Origin: Microbacterium sp. VKM Ac-2870
GTDB lineage: Bacteria > Actinomycetota > Actinomycetes > Actinomycetales > Microbacteriaceae
Assembly (NCBI RefSeq): GCF_015350795.1
Contig: NZ_JADKSH010000001.1
Span: 310,461-374,460, forward strand
Length of the DNA: 64,000 bases
Direction: 5' to 3'
The position numbers and the translations under genes are program-made. How positions within the stretch are numbered: position 1 is the stretch's first letter; the number at the start of each line of letters is the position of its first letter. Shown here in pieces: positions 9,842-21,193 of the stretch. The notes under the pieces were generated by a model. It made no database searches and had not been told where the DNA came from. It was given only the letters and a program-made list of their open reading frames with translations.

Positions 9842-11058
9842 TGGGCTCGGCGCTCCCTCTGGGCGATCCCGCACCCGTCGACGGCGCGCTGCCCGCCGAT
9901 ATCGCGATCGACCCCGATCGCGACTTCGGCGTCTACATCCACGTGCCGTTCTGCCGCGTGCGGTGCGGCTACTGCGACTTCAACACCTACACCTCCGACG
10001 AACTGCGCGGCGCCCGCCAAGACGCCTACGCGGACGAGGTACGGCGCGAGATCGATCTGTCACGCGAGGTGCTCGCCGCGCGCGGTGCACTGCGGGCGGC
10101 ATCCACCGTCTTCTTCGGCGGCGGCACACCAACCCTTCTGCCTCCGGGCGACCTGACCCGCATGCTCGAGAGCATTCGGGACACGTTCGGATTGGCCGAC
10201 GGTGCCGAGATCACCGTCGAAGCGAATCCTGACACCGTCACGCCCGCGCTGACCAGCACGCTGGCGGAAGCCGGGGTTACGAGGCTCTCGATCGGCATGC
10301 AGTCGTCCGTTCCGCACGTACTCGCTGCCCTCGATCGCACCCACGAGCCCGCCGCCGTCGCCACGGCCGTCCACGCCGCACGCGCCGCCGGTCTCGACGT
10401 CAGCGTGGATCTCATCTACGGGGCGCCCGGCGAGTCGATCGACGACTGGCGCGACTCGGTGGAGTCTGCGATCGCGCTGCAGCCCGACCACATCTCCGCA
10501 TATGCGCTCATCATCGAAGAGGGCACGAAACTCGCCCGCCAGATCCGTCGCGGGGAGCTGACTGCACCCGACGACGACCTCCAGGCCGACATGTACGAGT
10601 TCGTCGACGAGTCCCTCGCCGGCGCCGGCTTCGACTGGTACGAGGTCTCCAATTGGGCGCGCGGCGATGCGCATCGCTCCCGGCACAATCTCGCGTACTG
10701 GCGCGGAACCGACTGGTGGGGCTACGGACCCGGCGCGCACAGCCATATCGACGGGCTGCGCTGGTGGAACGTCAAGCACCCCGCCGCGTACGCACAGCGA
10801 CTCGCTGGCGGCGAGTCACCCGCAGCTGCCCGCGAAAGACCCGATGTCGCGGCCCGGCGGCTGGAGGACGTACTGCTGCGCTCGCGCATCGTCGAGGGCA
10901 TAGCCGTGTCGGAACTCACCGGGGAGGGTCGCCACGCGATCGCCGCCCTGATCGCCGATGGCCTGATCGACGGCGCCCGCGCTGTTCGCGGCCGCGTCGT
11001 GTTGACCCGCCGCGGTCGGCTGCTCGCGGATGCGGTCGTGCGCGCGCTCACGGCGTGA
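9841..11058 (+). CDS. hemW: Radical SAM heme chaperone HemW
   Basis: A 405-residue radical SAM protein. The 4Fe-4S ligands are Cys38, Cys42 and Cys45 in CRVRCGYC, and FFGGGTPTLL follows around residue 93. HemW binds heme and inserts it into target proteins. It is often misnamed coproporphyrinogen III oxidase HemN, but lacks the extra cysteine and N-terminal arm of that enzyme. ATG at 9841 overlaps the DUF1990 stop by one base. The lepA-hemW-hrcA-dnaJ order is conserved in Gram-positive bacteria. Confidence 0.93.
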   Translation: MGSALPLGDPAPVDGALPADIAIDPDRDFGVYIHVPFCRVRCGYCDFNTYTSDELRGARQDAYADEVRREIDLSREVLAARGALRAASTVFFGGGTPTLLPPGDLTRMLESIRDTFGLADGAEITVEANPDTVTPALTSTLAEAGVTRLSIGMQSSVPHVLAALDRTHEPAAVATAVHAARAAGLDVSVDLIYGAPGESIDDWRDSVESAIALQPDHISAYALIIEEGTKLARQIRRGELTAPDDDLQADMYEFVDESLAGAGFDWYEVSNWARGDAHRSRHNLAYWRGTDWWGYGPGAHSHIDGLRWWNVKHPAAYAQRLAGGESPAAARERPDVAARRLEDVLLRSRIVEGIAVSELTGEGRHAIAALIADGLIDGARAVRGRVVLTRRGRLLADAVVRALTA

Positions 11059-11126
11059 GCCGTCGCCCCGTTCCCTGCGCCACGCGAGACCCACGCTCGA
11101 CGCCGCCGCGCCCGCACACGGTAAGA

Positions 11127-11153
11127 TTGGCACTCGACATCCGTGAGTGCCAA
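11127..11153 (+). promoter_or_regulatory. CIRCE operator of hrcA-dnaJ
   Basis: TTGGCACTC, nine bases, then GAGTGCCAA: a perfect 9-9-9 inverted repeat matching CIRCE, the HrcA operator, apart from one base per arm of the common consensus. A -10-like TAAGAT at 11122-11127 runs into its left arm, so HrcA bound here would block initiation. It lies directly before hrcA, giving negative autoregulation. Confidence 0.95.
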
Positions 11154-11165
11154 TAAGGAGGGGTG

Positions 11166-12194
11166 ATGGTCTCGGAACGTGGCCTGCAGGTCCTCCGCGC
11201 AATCGTCCAGGACTACGTCGACACGCATGAGCCCGTCGGCAGCAAGGCGATCGTCGACCGCCATCAGTTCGGTGTGTCCGCGGCGACGATCCGCAACGAC
11301 ATGGCCCTGCTCGAAGACGAAGAGCTGATCGCCGCTCCGCACACCTCCTCGGGCCGCGTGCCCACCGACAAGGGTTACCGGGTCTTCGTCGATCACCTCG
11401 CCGAGCTGCGTCCGCTCTCCGGCGCGCAGCGCTCCGCCATCTCCTCGTTCCTGAGCGACCCGGGCGACCTTGACGAACTGCTCATGCGCACCGTGCGGGC
11501 GCTCACGCAGTTGACCGGCCAGGTCGCGATCGTGCAGTACCCGTCCTTCGCGCGGGCGAACGTCACGCACGTGGAGTTCGTGCATCTGGGCGGCGCGCGT
11601 GTCGTCGTGATCGTCGTGACCGACACCGGGCGCGTGTCGCAGCGCGTGGCGTTCCTCGGCGAGGAACTCACGCCCGAGGCAGCCCTGCGGGTGAAGACGG
11701 CGATCGCCCGTCTCGTGACCGGCAAACCCGTCGCCGAAGCGGCCGCCGCGATCGCCGAGCTGGCGTCCACCGAGCCCCATATCGACGACGCCCTGCAGAC
11801 GGTGGCCCGAATCGTGGGCGAAGAACTCGACGACTTCCGTCAAGACCGGCTCGTCATGGCCGGAAGCGCCACCCTCGCGCGCCGCGAGAACGACTTCCGC
11901 GGGAGCATCTATCCGCTGCTCGAGGCTATCGAGGAGCAGGTCACGCTGCTGCGATTGATGGGCGAGATGGTCGCCGACGAGCACGGTCTTGCGGCGAGCA
12001 TCGGCCGGGAGAACGCATCGTTCGGTCTCACCGAGGCCTCCGTGCTCACCAGCGAGTACGACGCGACCGGCACCCGCGCCCGCGTCGGCCTGCTCGGACC
12101 GATGCGCATGGACTATCCCACGAACCTCGCGGCGGTTCGCGCCGTCGCGCACTATCTGAGCCGGCTCCTCGACGAGGACGACACGTCCCGCTGA
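11166..12194 (+). CDS. hrcA: Heat-inducible transcription repressor HrcA
   Basis: A 342-residue repressor of class I heat-shock genes. The N-terminal winged helix ([14 protein letters not shown], then EPVGSK and [14 protein letters not shown]) is at residues 4-60, followed by the IDE and GAF-like domains. It binds CIRCE, and a perfect copy stands just upstream. ATG at 11166 follows AAGGAGG at 11155-11161; a GTG at 11163 is too close to that site. dnaJ follows after 52 bp. Confidence 0.95.
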   Translation: MVSERGLQVLRAIVQDYVDTHEPVGSKAIVDRHQFGVSAATIRNDMALLEDEELIAAPHTSSGRVPTDKGYRVFVDHLAELRPLSGAQRSAISSFLSDPGDLDELLMRTVRALTQLTGQVAIVQYPSFARANVTHVEFVHLGGARVVVIVVTDTGRVSQRVAFLGEELTPEAALRVKTAIARLVTGKPVAEAAAAIAELASTEPHIDDALQTVARIVGEELDDFRQDRLVMAGSATLARRENDFRGSIYPLLEAIEEQVTLLRLMGEMVADEHGLAASIGRENASFGLTEASVLTSEYDATGTRARVGLLGPMRMDYPTNLAAVRAVAHYLSRLLDEDDTSR

Positions 12195-12246
12195 GCGACA
12201 CGCTCCCGTATACCGACCCGCGCCCGGCAGGGCAGGAAAGGCGATT

Positions 12247-13356
12247 GTGGCCGACCACTACGAAGTTCTGGGCGTCTCCCGCGAGGCGACCCCCGACGAG
12301 ATCAAGAAGGCGTACCGACGCCTCGCCCGCGAGCTGCACCCCGATGTGAACCCGGGGGCGGATGCCTCGGAGCGTTTCAAGCTCGTCACGCACGCGTACG
12401 ACGTGCTGAGCGATCCCGAGCAGCGCCAGCGCTACGACATGGGCGGCGACGGCTCCGCGTTCGGCGGAGGCGGGGCCGGGTTCGGCGGATTCGGCGACAT
12501 CTTCGAGACCTTCTTCGGCGGTGGGGGAGCCCGCACCGGTCGCCCCCGCTCACGTCGCGAACGCGGTCAGGATGCGCTCGTGCGCGTGACGCTCGACCTC
12601 GCCGATGTCGTCTTCGGCACCCACCGCGACATCGACGTGGACACCGCGGTCATCTGCGACACCTGTCAGGGCTCGTGCTGCCAGCCCGGCACCCAGCCGA
12701 CCACCTGCGACATCTGCCATGGCTCGGGTCAGGTGCAGCGCACCGTGCGGAGCCTGCTGGGTAACGTCGTGACCTCGCAGCCGTGCACCACGTGTCAGGG
12801 TTATGGCACGACGATCCCGTACCCGTGCGCCACCTGCCAGGGACAGGGACGGGTCCGCGCACGCCGCACCGTGTCGGTCGACATCCCCGGCGGCGTCGAG
12901 ACGGGTCTCCGGCTGCAGCTGCCGGGATCGGGTGAGGTCGGCCCCGCCGGCGGCCCGAACGGCGACCTGTACCTCGAAGTGACCGTGGCACCCGACGAGG
13001 TATTCAGTCGGGAGGGCGACGATCTGTTGGCGACGCTCGAGGTCTCCATGCCCGACGCCATCCTCGGTGCCCAGACGACGATCACCTCACTCGACGGCGA
13101 CGTCGACCTGGAGGTCCGGGCCGGCGTGCAGTCCGGCGACGTGCTCACGATCAAGGGCCGCGGCATCACGCCCCTGCGCGGCGGAACGCGTGGCGACCTC
13201 CGCGTCGGCGTGCACGTCGTGACGCCGACGAAGCTGGATGCCAAGGAGCGCGCCCTCATCGAGGACTTCGCCAAGAAGACGAAAGCGCCGGCGCCACGCC
13301 TGTCGCAGTTCCATCAGGGCATGTTCTCGAAGCTGCGCGACCGGTTCCGAGGCTGA
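12247..13356 (+). CDS. dnaJ: Chaperone DnaJ (Hsp40)
   Basis: A 369-residue type I J-protein. The J domain has HPD at residues 31-33, then a Gly/Phe-rich segment (about 75-100), the four-repeat zinc region (about 137-205) and C-terminal substrate-binding domains. It stimulates DnaK ATPase and delivers unfolded clients. Three zinc repeats are regular CxxCxGxG. The first reads CDTCQGSC, with Cys in place of the final Gly. The GTG start at 12247 follows GGAAAGG. The partner hrcA-dnaJ arrangement marks it as the HrcA-controlled copy. Confidence 0.94.
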   Translation: MADHYEVLGVSREATPDEIKKAYRRLARELHPDVNPGADASERFKLVTHAYDVLSDPEQRQRYDMGGDGSAFGGGGAGFGGFGDIFETFFGGGGARTGRPRSRRERGQDALVRVTLDLADVVFGTHRDIDVDTAVICDTCQGSCCQPGTQPTTCDICHGSGQVQRTVRSLLGNVVTSQPCTTCQGYGTTIPYPCATCQGQGRVRARRTVSVDIPGGVETGLRLQLPGSGEVGPAGGPNGDLYLEVTVAPDEVFSREGDDLLATLEVSMPDAILGAQTTITSLDGDVDLEVRAGVQSGDVLTIKGRGITPLRGGTRGDLRVGVHVVTPTKLDAKERALIEDFAKKTKAPAPRLSQFHQGMFSKLRDRFRG

Positions 13357-13357
13357 G

Positions 13358-14110
13358 GTGGCGCTGCACTTCCTCGCGGACGAGGCCTCCGGCGACGGTA
13401 CGCCCGTCGCGGCGGCGCATCCCGGCGACGAGGTCGTGATCACAGGCCCCGAAGCCCACCATGCGGCGACCGTCCGGCGCGTGCGACTCGGCGAAGAGGT
13501 CACCGTCGGCGACGGCGTCGGCACGTGGTTGACGGGCGTCGTCGCCGAGGCGACACCCAAACGCGTCGCCGTAACTGTCACCGCGCGCGCCACGTACGCG
13601 GTCTCACGTCCACGGTTGGTTCTCGCCCAGGCGCTGGCCAAGGGCGACCGCGACGAACTCGCCGTTCAGGCAGCCACCGAACTCGGAGTCGACGAGATCG
13701 TGCCATGGCAGGCGGCGCGCAGCGTCTCGCGGTGGACGGGCGACAAGATCGCCAAGGGCGTCGCGCGCTGGGCGAGCATCGTCCGCGAGGCCGCCAAGCA
13801 GGCGCACCGCCCGTGGGTTCCCACCGTCGCGGCACCCGCTCAACTGTCTACGCTCGTCGCGCGCACGGCGCACACGCGGGTACTGCTGCTCGAGCCGACG
13901 GCATCCGTCGCCCTGAGCGTCACACCAGTGGATGATGCCGATGAGATCGTCCTCGTCGTCGGCCCCGAAGGCGGCATCGCCCCCGAGGAGCTGACCGCGC
14001 TGCAAGGTGCCGGTGCCATCGCCGTTCGCCTCGGGGACACGGTGCTGCGCACCTCTACCGCGGGCCCGGCCGCCCTCGCCGTCATCAACGCCCGCCTCGG
14101 CCGCTGGTGA
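13358..14110 (+). CDS. rsmE: 16S rRNA m3U1498 methyltransferase RsmE
   Basis: A 250-residue SPOUT methyltransferase that modifies U1498 in helix 44 of 16S rRNA. An N-terminal PUA-like part (FLADEAS, GPEAHHAATVRRVR) leads to the C-terminal knot with GPEGGIAPEEL and LGDTVLRTSTAGPAALAV, the SAM-binding signature. The start is GTG at 13358, one base after the dnaJ stop. The frame is open further upstream inside dnaJ but does not encode the family N-terminus. Its end overlaps a potential GTG of the HIT frame. Confidence 0.93.
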   Translation: MALHFLADEASGDGTPVAAAHPGDEVVITGPEAHHAATVRRVRLGEEVTVGDGVGTWLTGVVAEATPKRVAVTVTARATYAVSRPRLVLAQALAKGDRDELAVQAATELGVDEIVPWQAARSVSRWTGDKIAKGVARWASIVREAAKQAHRPWVPTVAAPAQLSTLVARTAHTRVLLLEPTASVALSVTPVDDADEIVLVVGPEGGIAPEELTALQGAGAIAVRLGDTVLRTSTAGPAALAVINARLGRW

Positions 14111-14121
14111 CGGCCGCTGAC

Positions 14122-14127
14122 TACACT
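14122..14127 (+). promoter_or_regulatory. -10 element for a leaderless HIT gene
   Basis: TACACT lies exactly 6 nt before the ATG at 14134, so transcription would begin at or next to the start codon. This decides the start of the following gene against the GTG at 14107. Confidence 0.5.
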
Positions 14128-14133
14128 CGGAGT

Positions 14134-14481
14134 ATGAGCGAACCGTCTATCTTCACGCGCATCCTGCAGGGTGAGATCCCCGCCGAGATCCTCGCCGAGA
14201 CCGAGAACGTGTTCGCCATCCGCGACATCGCCCCACAGGCGCCGGTGCATCTTCTCGTCATCCCGAAAAGCGCCGCCCACCGCAATGTGGTCGAGCTGGC
14301 GGCAGCCGATCCCGCGCTGCTCAGCGAGATGGTCGGTCTGGCGAACAGCCTCGCCGCTGAGCATGCCGACGGCGATTTCCGCCTGATCTTCAACACCGGC
14401 CCGGCAGCGGGCCAGACCGTCTTCCACGTGCACGCGCACGTGCTGGCCGGCGGTCTCGACGAGGGGAGCCTCGGTGGCTGA
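14134..14481 (+). CDS. HIT family nucleotide-binding hydrolase
   Basis: A 115-residue histidine-triad protein with HVHAHVLAG near the C-terminus, where the middle His is the nucleophile. HIT proteins of this Hint type hydrolyse purine nucleotide phosphoramidates, including AMP-lysine adducts. The N-terminal IFTRILQGEIPAEIL is the usual family opening. ATG at 14134 is favoured by family alignment and by a -10-like TACACT 6 nt upstream. The 3' end overlaps the phoH start by 8 bp. Confidence 0.92.
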   Translation: MSEPSIFTRILQGEIPAEILAETENVFAIRDIAPQAPVHLLVIPKSAAHRNVVELAAADPALLSEMVGLANSLAAEHADGDFRLIFNTGPAAGQTVFHVHAHVLAGGLDEGSLGG

Positions 14482-15577
14482 TCCCGCCGACAACGACGAG
14501 CCGACCGTCCAGCGCATTCTCGCGGACGGCGTCGCGATGGTGCAGCTCCTAGGCCCCCAAGACCGGCTGCTGCGCGTCGTCGAGCGCGAGCACCCCGACG
14601 TCCACGTGCACGTGCGCGGCAACGAGATCACCCTGACCGGTGAGGCGCTGGTCGTCGCCCGCGCACGCGCCCTCGTCGACGAGTTGATCGCGATGGCCCG
14701 CACCGGTCAGGGCCTCGAGCCCTCCGACGTCCAGACCTCCGAACGCATCCTCCGCGCCGACACCGGGGAGCGCCCGTCCGAGGTGCTGGGAGAAGCGATT
14801 CTCAGCTCGCGCGGTCGCACGATCCGCCCTAAGACGCTCGGTCAGAAGAAGTACGTCGACGCGATCGACGAGAACACGATCGTCTTCGGAATCGGCCCCG
14901 CAGGAACCGGCAAGACCTACCTCGCGATGGCCAAGGCGGTGCAGGCGCTGCAACGCAAAGAAGTCGACCGCATCATCCTCACGCGTCCCGCCGTCGAAGC
15001 GGGCGAGCGGCTCGGCTTCCTTCCCGGCACCCTCACCGACAAGATCGATCCGTACCTGCGACCGCTCTACGACGCGCTCAACGAGATGATGGATCCCGAG
15101 ATCGTCCCCAAGCTCATGGCATCGGGCACGATCGAGGTCGCGCCGCTCGCCTACATGCGCGGACGCACCCTGAACAACTCGTTCGTGGTCCTCGATGAGG
15201 CGCAGAACACGACCCCCGAGCAGATGAAGATGTTCCTCACGCGTCTCGGTTTCGGCACGCGCATGGTTGTGACGGGCGACATCACCCAGATCGACCTGCC
15301 GCAAGGCGCGTCCGGCCTGCGGCTCGTGACCCGCGTGCTCTCGAACATCGACGACATCCATTTCTCGATGCTGACGAGCGAAGACGTCGTCCGCCACAGC
15401 CTCGTCGGCCGCATCGTCGACGCCTACAGCGTCTACGACGAGCAGCGACTGGCATCACGCCGCGAGCGCGACGAGGCGGCCGAGTTCGCCAATCGCGCCG
15501 AACACCGCGGACGCCCGCGCCCGAACGGGCCACGAGACCATATGCCCCCACGAGGAGACCAGCGAGGACGCGCATGA
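14474..15577 (+). CDS. phoH: PhoH-like ATPase
   Basis: A 367-residue P-loop ATPase. A small N-terminal KH-like region precedes the Walker A motif GPAGTGKT (about residue 140) and the Walker B region VVLDEAQNTTPEQ (about 237-249), with TGDITQIDLP after it. PhoH2-type proteins bind RNA and are suspected RNA helicases/RNases. The coupling with ybeY fits a role in RNA metabolism. GTG at 14474 overlaps the HIT gene. The last 40 residues are a charged Arg/Pro tail. The stop overlaps ybeY by 4 bp (ATGA). Confidence 0.92.
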   Translation: MADPADNDEPTVQRILADGVAMVQLLGPQDRLLRVVEREHPDVHVHVRGNEITLTGEALVVARARALVDELIAMARTGQGLEPSDVQTSERILRADTGERPSEVLGEAILSSRGRTIRPKTLGQKKYVDAIDENTIVFGIGPAGTGKTYLAMAKAVQALQRKEVDRIILTRPAVEAGERLGFLPGTLTDKIDPYLRPLYDALNEMMDPEIVPKLMASGTIEVAPLAYMRGRTLNNSFVVLDEAQNTTPEQMKMFLTRLGFGTRMVVTGDITQIDLPQGASGLRLVTRVLSNIDDIHFSMLTSEDVVRHSLVGRIVDAYSVYDEQRLASRRERDEAAEFANRAEHRGRPRPNGPRDHMPPRGDQRGRA

Positions 15578-16041
15578 CCATCGAGATCACCAACGAGTCG
15601 GGGGTCGATGTCGACGAGACCGTCCTGCTGAGGCTGATGGCCAACAACCTCACCGAACTCCACGTGAGTCCGGATGCCGAGGTGGCGATCCTGCTCGTCG
15701 ACGAAGGCGCCATGGAGGCCCTGCACGTGCAGTGGATGGACGAGCCCGGTCCCACCGACGTGCTCAGCTTCCCGATGGACGAGCTGCGCCCCGGCACGGA
15801 AGAGCAGCCGACTCCGCCGGGTCTGCTGGGCGACATCGTGCTGTGCCCGCAGGTCGCGGAGACCCAGGCGCACGCCGCCGGCCACTCCACGGTCGACGAG
15901 CTCATCCTGTTGACCACGCATGGGCTGCTGCACCTGCTCGGCTTCGATCACGCGGAGCCGGAGGAGGAGCGCGAGATGTTCGGACTCCAACGTGAGCTCA
16001 TCGCCGCCTTCCACGTGGCCGAGCGCCGACGCCGCGCATGA
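15574..16041 (+). CDS. ybeY: Endoribonuclease YbeY
   Basis: A 155-residue single-domain zinc endoribonuclease involved in 16S rRNA 3'-end maturation and ribosome quality control. The zinc site motif HGLLHLLGFDH is complete near residues 112-122, and PTDVLSFP around residue 60-67 is the other family signature. It is translationally coupled to phoH upstream and to the CBS-domain gene downstream by 4 bp ATGA overlaps. Confidence 0.95.
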   Translation: MTIEITNESGVDVDETVLLRLMANNLTELHVSPDAEVAILLVDEGAMEALHVQWMDEPGPTDVLSFPMDELRPGTEEQPTPPGLLGDIVLCPQVAETQAHAAGHSTVDELILLTTHGLLHLLGFDHAEPEEEREMFGLQRELIAAFHVAERRRRA

Positions 16042-17360
16042 CCGAACTCCTCCTGCTGGTCGCTGCGGCACTGCTGGTCGCCTTGGGCGGCCTGATGGCA
16101 GCGCTCGACGCGGCCCTCGGAGTCACCTCGCGCGCGGACCTCGCCGAAATGGCGGTCACGGGTAGGAACGGTGCGGCGCTCGCACGCGTCGGCGCCGACC
16201 CCGAGGCACACGGCAACGCCGTGGTGTTCATCAGGATCCTCGCTGAGACGACGGCGGCCGTGGTCGTCACGGTCGCCTTCACGCTGGCCTTCGACAGCAT
16301 CTGGTGGGCGATGCTCGCCGCCGCGGTGCTCATGACGGTCGTGTCATTCGTGCTCGTCGGGGCAAGTCCGCGCGCCGTCGGACGCCAGCACGCGCGGGGG
16401 CTGCTGCGGGCCTGCGCGCCGCTGGTGCGCAGCGCGCGCATCGTGCTCGGCCCACTCGCGCACCTGCTCGTCATCGTCGGCAACCGGGTGACGCCCGGCA
16501 TCCACCGCAGCGCCTCGTTCGCGAGCGAGGAACAGCTGCTGAGCATGGTCGACGAAGCCGCCTCGCAAGACCTCATCGAAGAGGACGACCGCGAGCTGAT
16601 CCACTCGGTGTTCGAGTTCACCGACACCTTCGTGCGCGAAGTCATGGTTCCACGCACAGACATGGTGACGATGGATGCCGCGGCCACCACGCAGCAGGCG
16701 ATGCAGTTGTTCCTCGACAAGGGCGTCTCCCGCGTGCCGGTCGCCGATGGCGAGGCCGATGACATCACCGGCGTCGTCTACTTGAAAGACCTCGTGCAGT
16801 TCGCCTACCGCGACGAGACCGCGTGGCGCGATGCGCCCGTTGTGCAGATCGCCCGGCCGGCCGTGTTCGTGCCCGAATCGATGAAGGCCGAGACGCTGCT
16901 GCAGCAGATGAAGCGCGATGCTGTGCACGTCTGCCTCGTCGTCGACGAGTACGGCGGAGTCTCGGGTCTGGTCACGCTGGAGGACCTCATCGAAGAGCTC
17001 GTGGGGGAGATCTCCGACGAATACGATCTGCGCTCCACCGAGGTCGTCGACCTCGGTGACGGGCGTTTCCGTGTGAGCGCTCGACTCGGCCTCGACGAGG
17101 TGGGAGAGCTGTTCGGCCTGGAGCTGGAGGACGATGATGTCGACTCCATCGGCGGCCTCCTCGGCAAGCTGCTCGGGCGGGTTCCGCTTCCCGGCGCGAC
17201 GGCCGAGTACTCCGGCTTGAAGCTGACCGGCGGAACATCGCGGGGCCGGGGCCGCGGGCTCGCCACCGTCTTCGTCGAGCCCACTGCGACATTCCTCGCC
17301 GTGGATGCCGCCTTCGGCGATGACCGCCGCCGCACCGACCGAGAAGAGGCCAGCCGATGA
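16038..17360 (+). CDS. CNNM/CorC-type transporter with CBS domains (HlyC/CorC family)
   Basis: A 440-residue membrane protein. Residues 1-140 hold a CNNM-like transmembrane domain with three to four helices. Two CBS domains follow (VMVPRTDMVTMD about 198-209; VVDEYGGVSGLVTLEDL about 300), then the CorC_HlyC transporter-associated C-terminal domain. Related proteins export Mg2+ or Co2+. The older 'hemolysin' label has little support. It overlaps ybeY and era by 4 bp each, so phoH-ybeY-this gene-era form one translationally coupled unit. Confidence 0.9.
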   Translation: MTELLLLVAAALLVALGGLMAALDAALGVTSRADLAEMAVTGRNGAALARVGADPEAHGNAVVFIRILAETTAAVVVTVAFTLAFDSIWWAMLAAAVLMTVVSFVLVGASPRAVGRQHARGLLRACAPLVRSARIVLGPLAHLLVIVGNRVTPGIHRSASFASEEQLLSMVDEAASQDLIEEDDRELIHSVFEFTDTFVREVMVPRTDMVTMDAAATTQQAMQLFLDKGVSRVPVADGEADDITGVVYLKDLVQFAYRDETAWRDAPVVQIARPAVFVPESMKAETLLQQMKRDAVHVCLVVDEYGGVSGLVTLEDLIEELVGEISDEYDLRSTEVVDLGDGRFRVSARLGLDEVGELFGLELEDDDVDSIGGLLGKLLGRVPLPGATAEYSGLKLTGGTSRGRGRGLATVFVEPTATFLAVDAAFGDDRRRTDREEASR

Positions 17361-18250
17361 CCGAGACCAGATCAGGATTCGTCACGTTCGTGGGGCGCCC
17401 CAATGTGGGCAAATCGACTCTCACGAACGCCCTCGTCGGGGAGAAGGTCGCGATCACCTCCGACAAGCCGCAGACGACGCGTCGCGCGATCCGCGGGATC
17501 GTCAACCGTCCCGCGGGCCAGTTGGTGATCGTCGACACCCCCGGCATCCACAAGCCCCGTACTCTGCTGGGACAGCGGCTGAACGACCTCGTGGAGCAGG
17601 TGCTCGGCGATGTCGATGCGATCGGCTTCCTCGTGCCCGCGACCGAGAAGGTCGGCCCGGGAGATCGTCGCATCGCCGCATCTCTCGACGGCTACCCGCG
17701 CTCGAAGAAGGTCGCGATCGTCACCAAGACCGACATCGCCTCCCGCGACGAGATCACCGAGCGCTTGATGGAGGTCGACAGTCTGCGCGAAGACTGGGAT
17801 GCCGTCATTCCGCTGTCGGCGGTTGCCGGCGAACAGCTGGACGTCCTTGCTGACGAGTTGCTGACTCTCATGCCGCTGGGACACCCTCTCTACGAGGAGG
17901 GTGTCGTCACCGACGAGTCGCTAGAAGACCGCATCGCGGAGATCATCCGCGAAGCCGCTCTCGAGGGCGTGCGCGACGAACTTCCGCACTCCATCGCAGT
18001 GACCATCGACGACATCGCCGCCCGCGAAGAAAGCGACCTCACCGACATCTTCGCCAACGTGGTCGTCGAACGAGACAGCCAGAAGGCGATCATCATCGGC
18101 CATAAGGGCTCACGCCTTGCGGCGGTCGGCGCGCGTGCGCGCGCACAGATCGAGCCCCTCGTCGGCGGCCGGGTGTTCCTCAAGCTCCACGTGCGGGTCG
18201 CCAAAGAATGGCAACGCGATCCGAAGCAGCTCGGACGACTGGGGTTCTGA
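17357..18250 (+). CDS. era: GTPase Era
   Basis: A 297-residue GTPase needed for 30S maturation: it binds the 3' end of 16S rRNA. It has G1 GRPNVGKST (residues 12-20), G3 DTPG (about 60), G4 TKTD and a C-terminal KH domain whose core reads IIIGHKGSRL. Typical length. ATG at 17357 overlaps the preceding stop (ATGA). With ybeY and rsmE nearby, this is a ribosome-maturation neighbourhood. Confidence 0.97.
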   Translation: MTETRSGFVTFVGRPNVGKSTLTNALVGEKVAITSDKPQTTRRAIRGIVNRPAGQLVIVDTPGIHKPRTLLGQRLNDLVEQVLGDVDAIGFLVPATEKVGPGDRRIAASLDGYPRSKKVAIVTKTDIASRDEITERLMEVDSLREDWDAVIPLSAVAGEQLDVLADELLTLMPLGHPLYEEGVVTDESLEDRIAEIIREAALEGVRDELPHSIAVTIDDIAAREESDLTDIFANVVVERDSQKAIIIGHKGSRLAAVGARARAQIEPLVGGRVFLKLHVRVAKEWQRDPKQLGRLGF

Positions 18251-18251
18251 C

Positions 18252-19187
18252 GTGGCGCGCCAGTGGATCGCCCGCGCAGCAGGCGCCCCGGACACGTGGG
18301 ATTTCGCCGAGATCGAGGCGCCCACCCCGAGGCCGGGACAGGTCACGATCCGCGTCCGCGCGGCCGGCGTGAACCCGGCGGATGCGAAGCACGTCGCTCG
18401 CGAGAACGGCCAAGACTGGCCCGTGGCCATCGGGTACGAAGTCTCGGGAGAAATCGTCGCGCTCGGCCCCGACACCCAGATCGGCTCAGGTCCGGCGACC
18501 GTCGGTGATGACGTCGTCGCCTTCCGGGTACACGGTGGGTACGCCACCGAACTGACCGTGGATGCCGGTAAAGCGTTCCACAAACCGGAACCGCTCACCC
18601 ATGCCGAGGCGGCGAACCTGTTCCTGACCGGTACGACGGCGGCGGAGATGCTGCACGTGGTCGCCGCGAAGCCGGGGGAGACGATCCTCCTGCACGGCGC
18701 ATCCGGCGCCGTCGGCGTCGCCGTGCTGCAGTTGGCGGCGCTGCGCGGCATCCGGGTCATCGGCACTGCCGCGGAGAGCTCGTTCGACCGGGTTCGCCGT
18801 TTCGGCGGTACGCCTGTCGTCTACGGGCCGGGTCTCTACGAGCGCGTGCGTGCGATCGCCGGAGCCGAGCCGATCGCCGCGGCGCTCGACGCGGTAGGCA
18901 CCGACGAAGCCATCGATGTGTCACTCGCCGTCGTCGCCGAACGCAGCCGCATCGTGACGATCGTCGTGCCGCACCGTGCACAGAGCGATGGTTTCGTGTG
19001 GATCGCGGGGTCGCTGCCCGACAGCGCCCGGTTCCGCGACGAGGCGCGCGCCGGCCTGGTCGACGCGGCGAACGCCGGGACGTTGGTTGTCCCCGTGGCC
19101 GACGTCCTGCCGCTGGCTGACGCGCCGCGCGCCCTGGCTCGCGTGCTCGAGGGCCATCCCGGTGGGGCGATCGCCCTCGTTCCGTGA
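18252..19187 (+). CDS. NADP-dependent quinone oxidoreductase-like MDR protein
   Basis: A 311-residue medium-chain dehydrogenase/reductase of the zinc-free quinone reductase type. AAGVNPADAKH is the family signature near residue 38, and the nucleotide-binding loop is HGASGAVGVAVLQLA (about 148-162). The zinc ligands of alcohol dehydrogenases are absent. It probably reduces quinones or enones with NADPH. GTG at 18252 lies one base after the era stop; earlier in-frame codons fall inside era and do not match the family. Confidence 0.85.
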   Translation: MARQWIARAAGAPDTWDFAEIEAPTPRPGQVTIRVRAAGVNPADAKHVARENGQDWPVAIGYEVSGEIVALGPDTQIGSGPATVGDDVVAFRVHGGYATELTVDAGKAFHKPEPLTHAEAANLFLTGTTAAEMLHVVAAKPGETILLHGASGAVGVAVLQLAALRGIRVIGTAAESSFDRVRRFGGTPVVYGPGLYERVRAIAGAEPIAAALDAVGTDEAIDVSLAVVAERSRIVTIVVPHRAQSDGFVWIAGSLPDSARFRDEARAGLVDAANAGTLVVPVADVLPLADAPRALARVLEGHPGGAIALVP

Positions 19188-19213
19188 TGTTCCCACCCGG
19201 CACCGACGGCGTG

Positions 19214-19219
19214 TACGCT
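19214..19219 (+). promoter_or_regulatory. -10 element of the leuA leader
   Basis: TACGCT stands exactly 6 nt before the leader-peptide ATG at 19226, so the attenuator transcript would start almost at that ATG. No strong -35 is visible. Confidence 0.5.
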
Positions 19220-19225
19220 GTCCCC

Positions 19226-21111
<1,886 letters not shown>

Positions 21112-21121
21112 CCTCCCGTTC

Positions 21122-21185
21122 CGCCGAAACACGACCTGGCGCCCCGGACGCACCCGCGTCTCGGGCGCCAGGTCGTGTTTCGGCG
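21122..21185. terminator. Long perfect hairpin between convergent leuA and TRIC genes
   Basis: A 23-bp perfect inverted repeat (21122-21144 with 21163-21185). The 18-nt loop holds a further GACGC-ACCC-GCGTC stem, making an almost 30 bp rod. It lies 11 bp after leuA and 9 bp before the end of the opposite gene, so a bidirectional terminator is the simplest reading, although no U-run follows. It may also be a mobile palindromic repeat. Confidence 0.75.
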
Positions 21186-21193
21186 ATCGGGGG

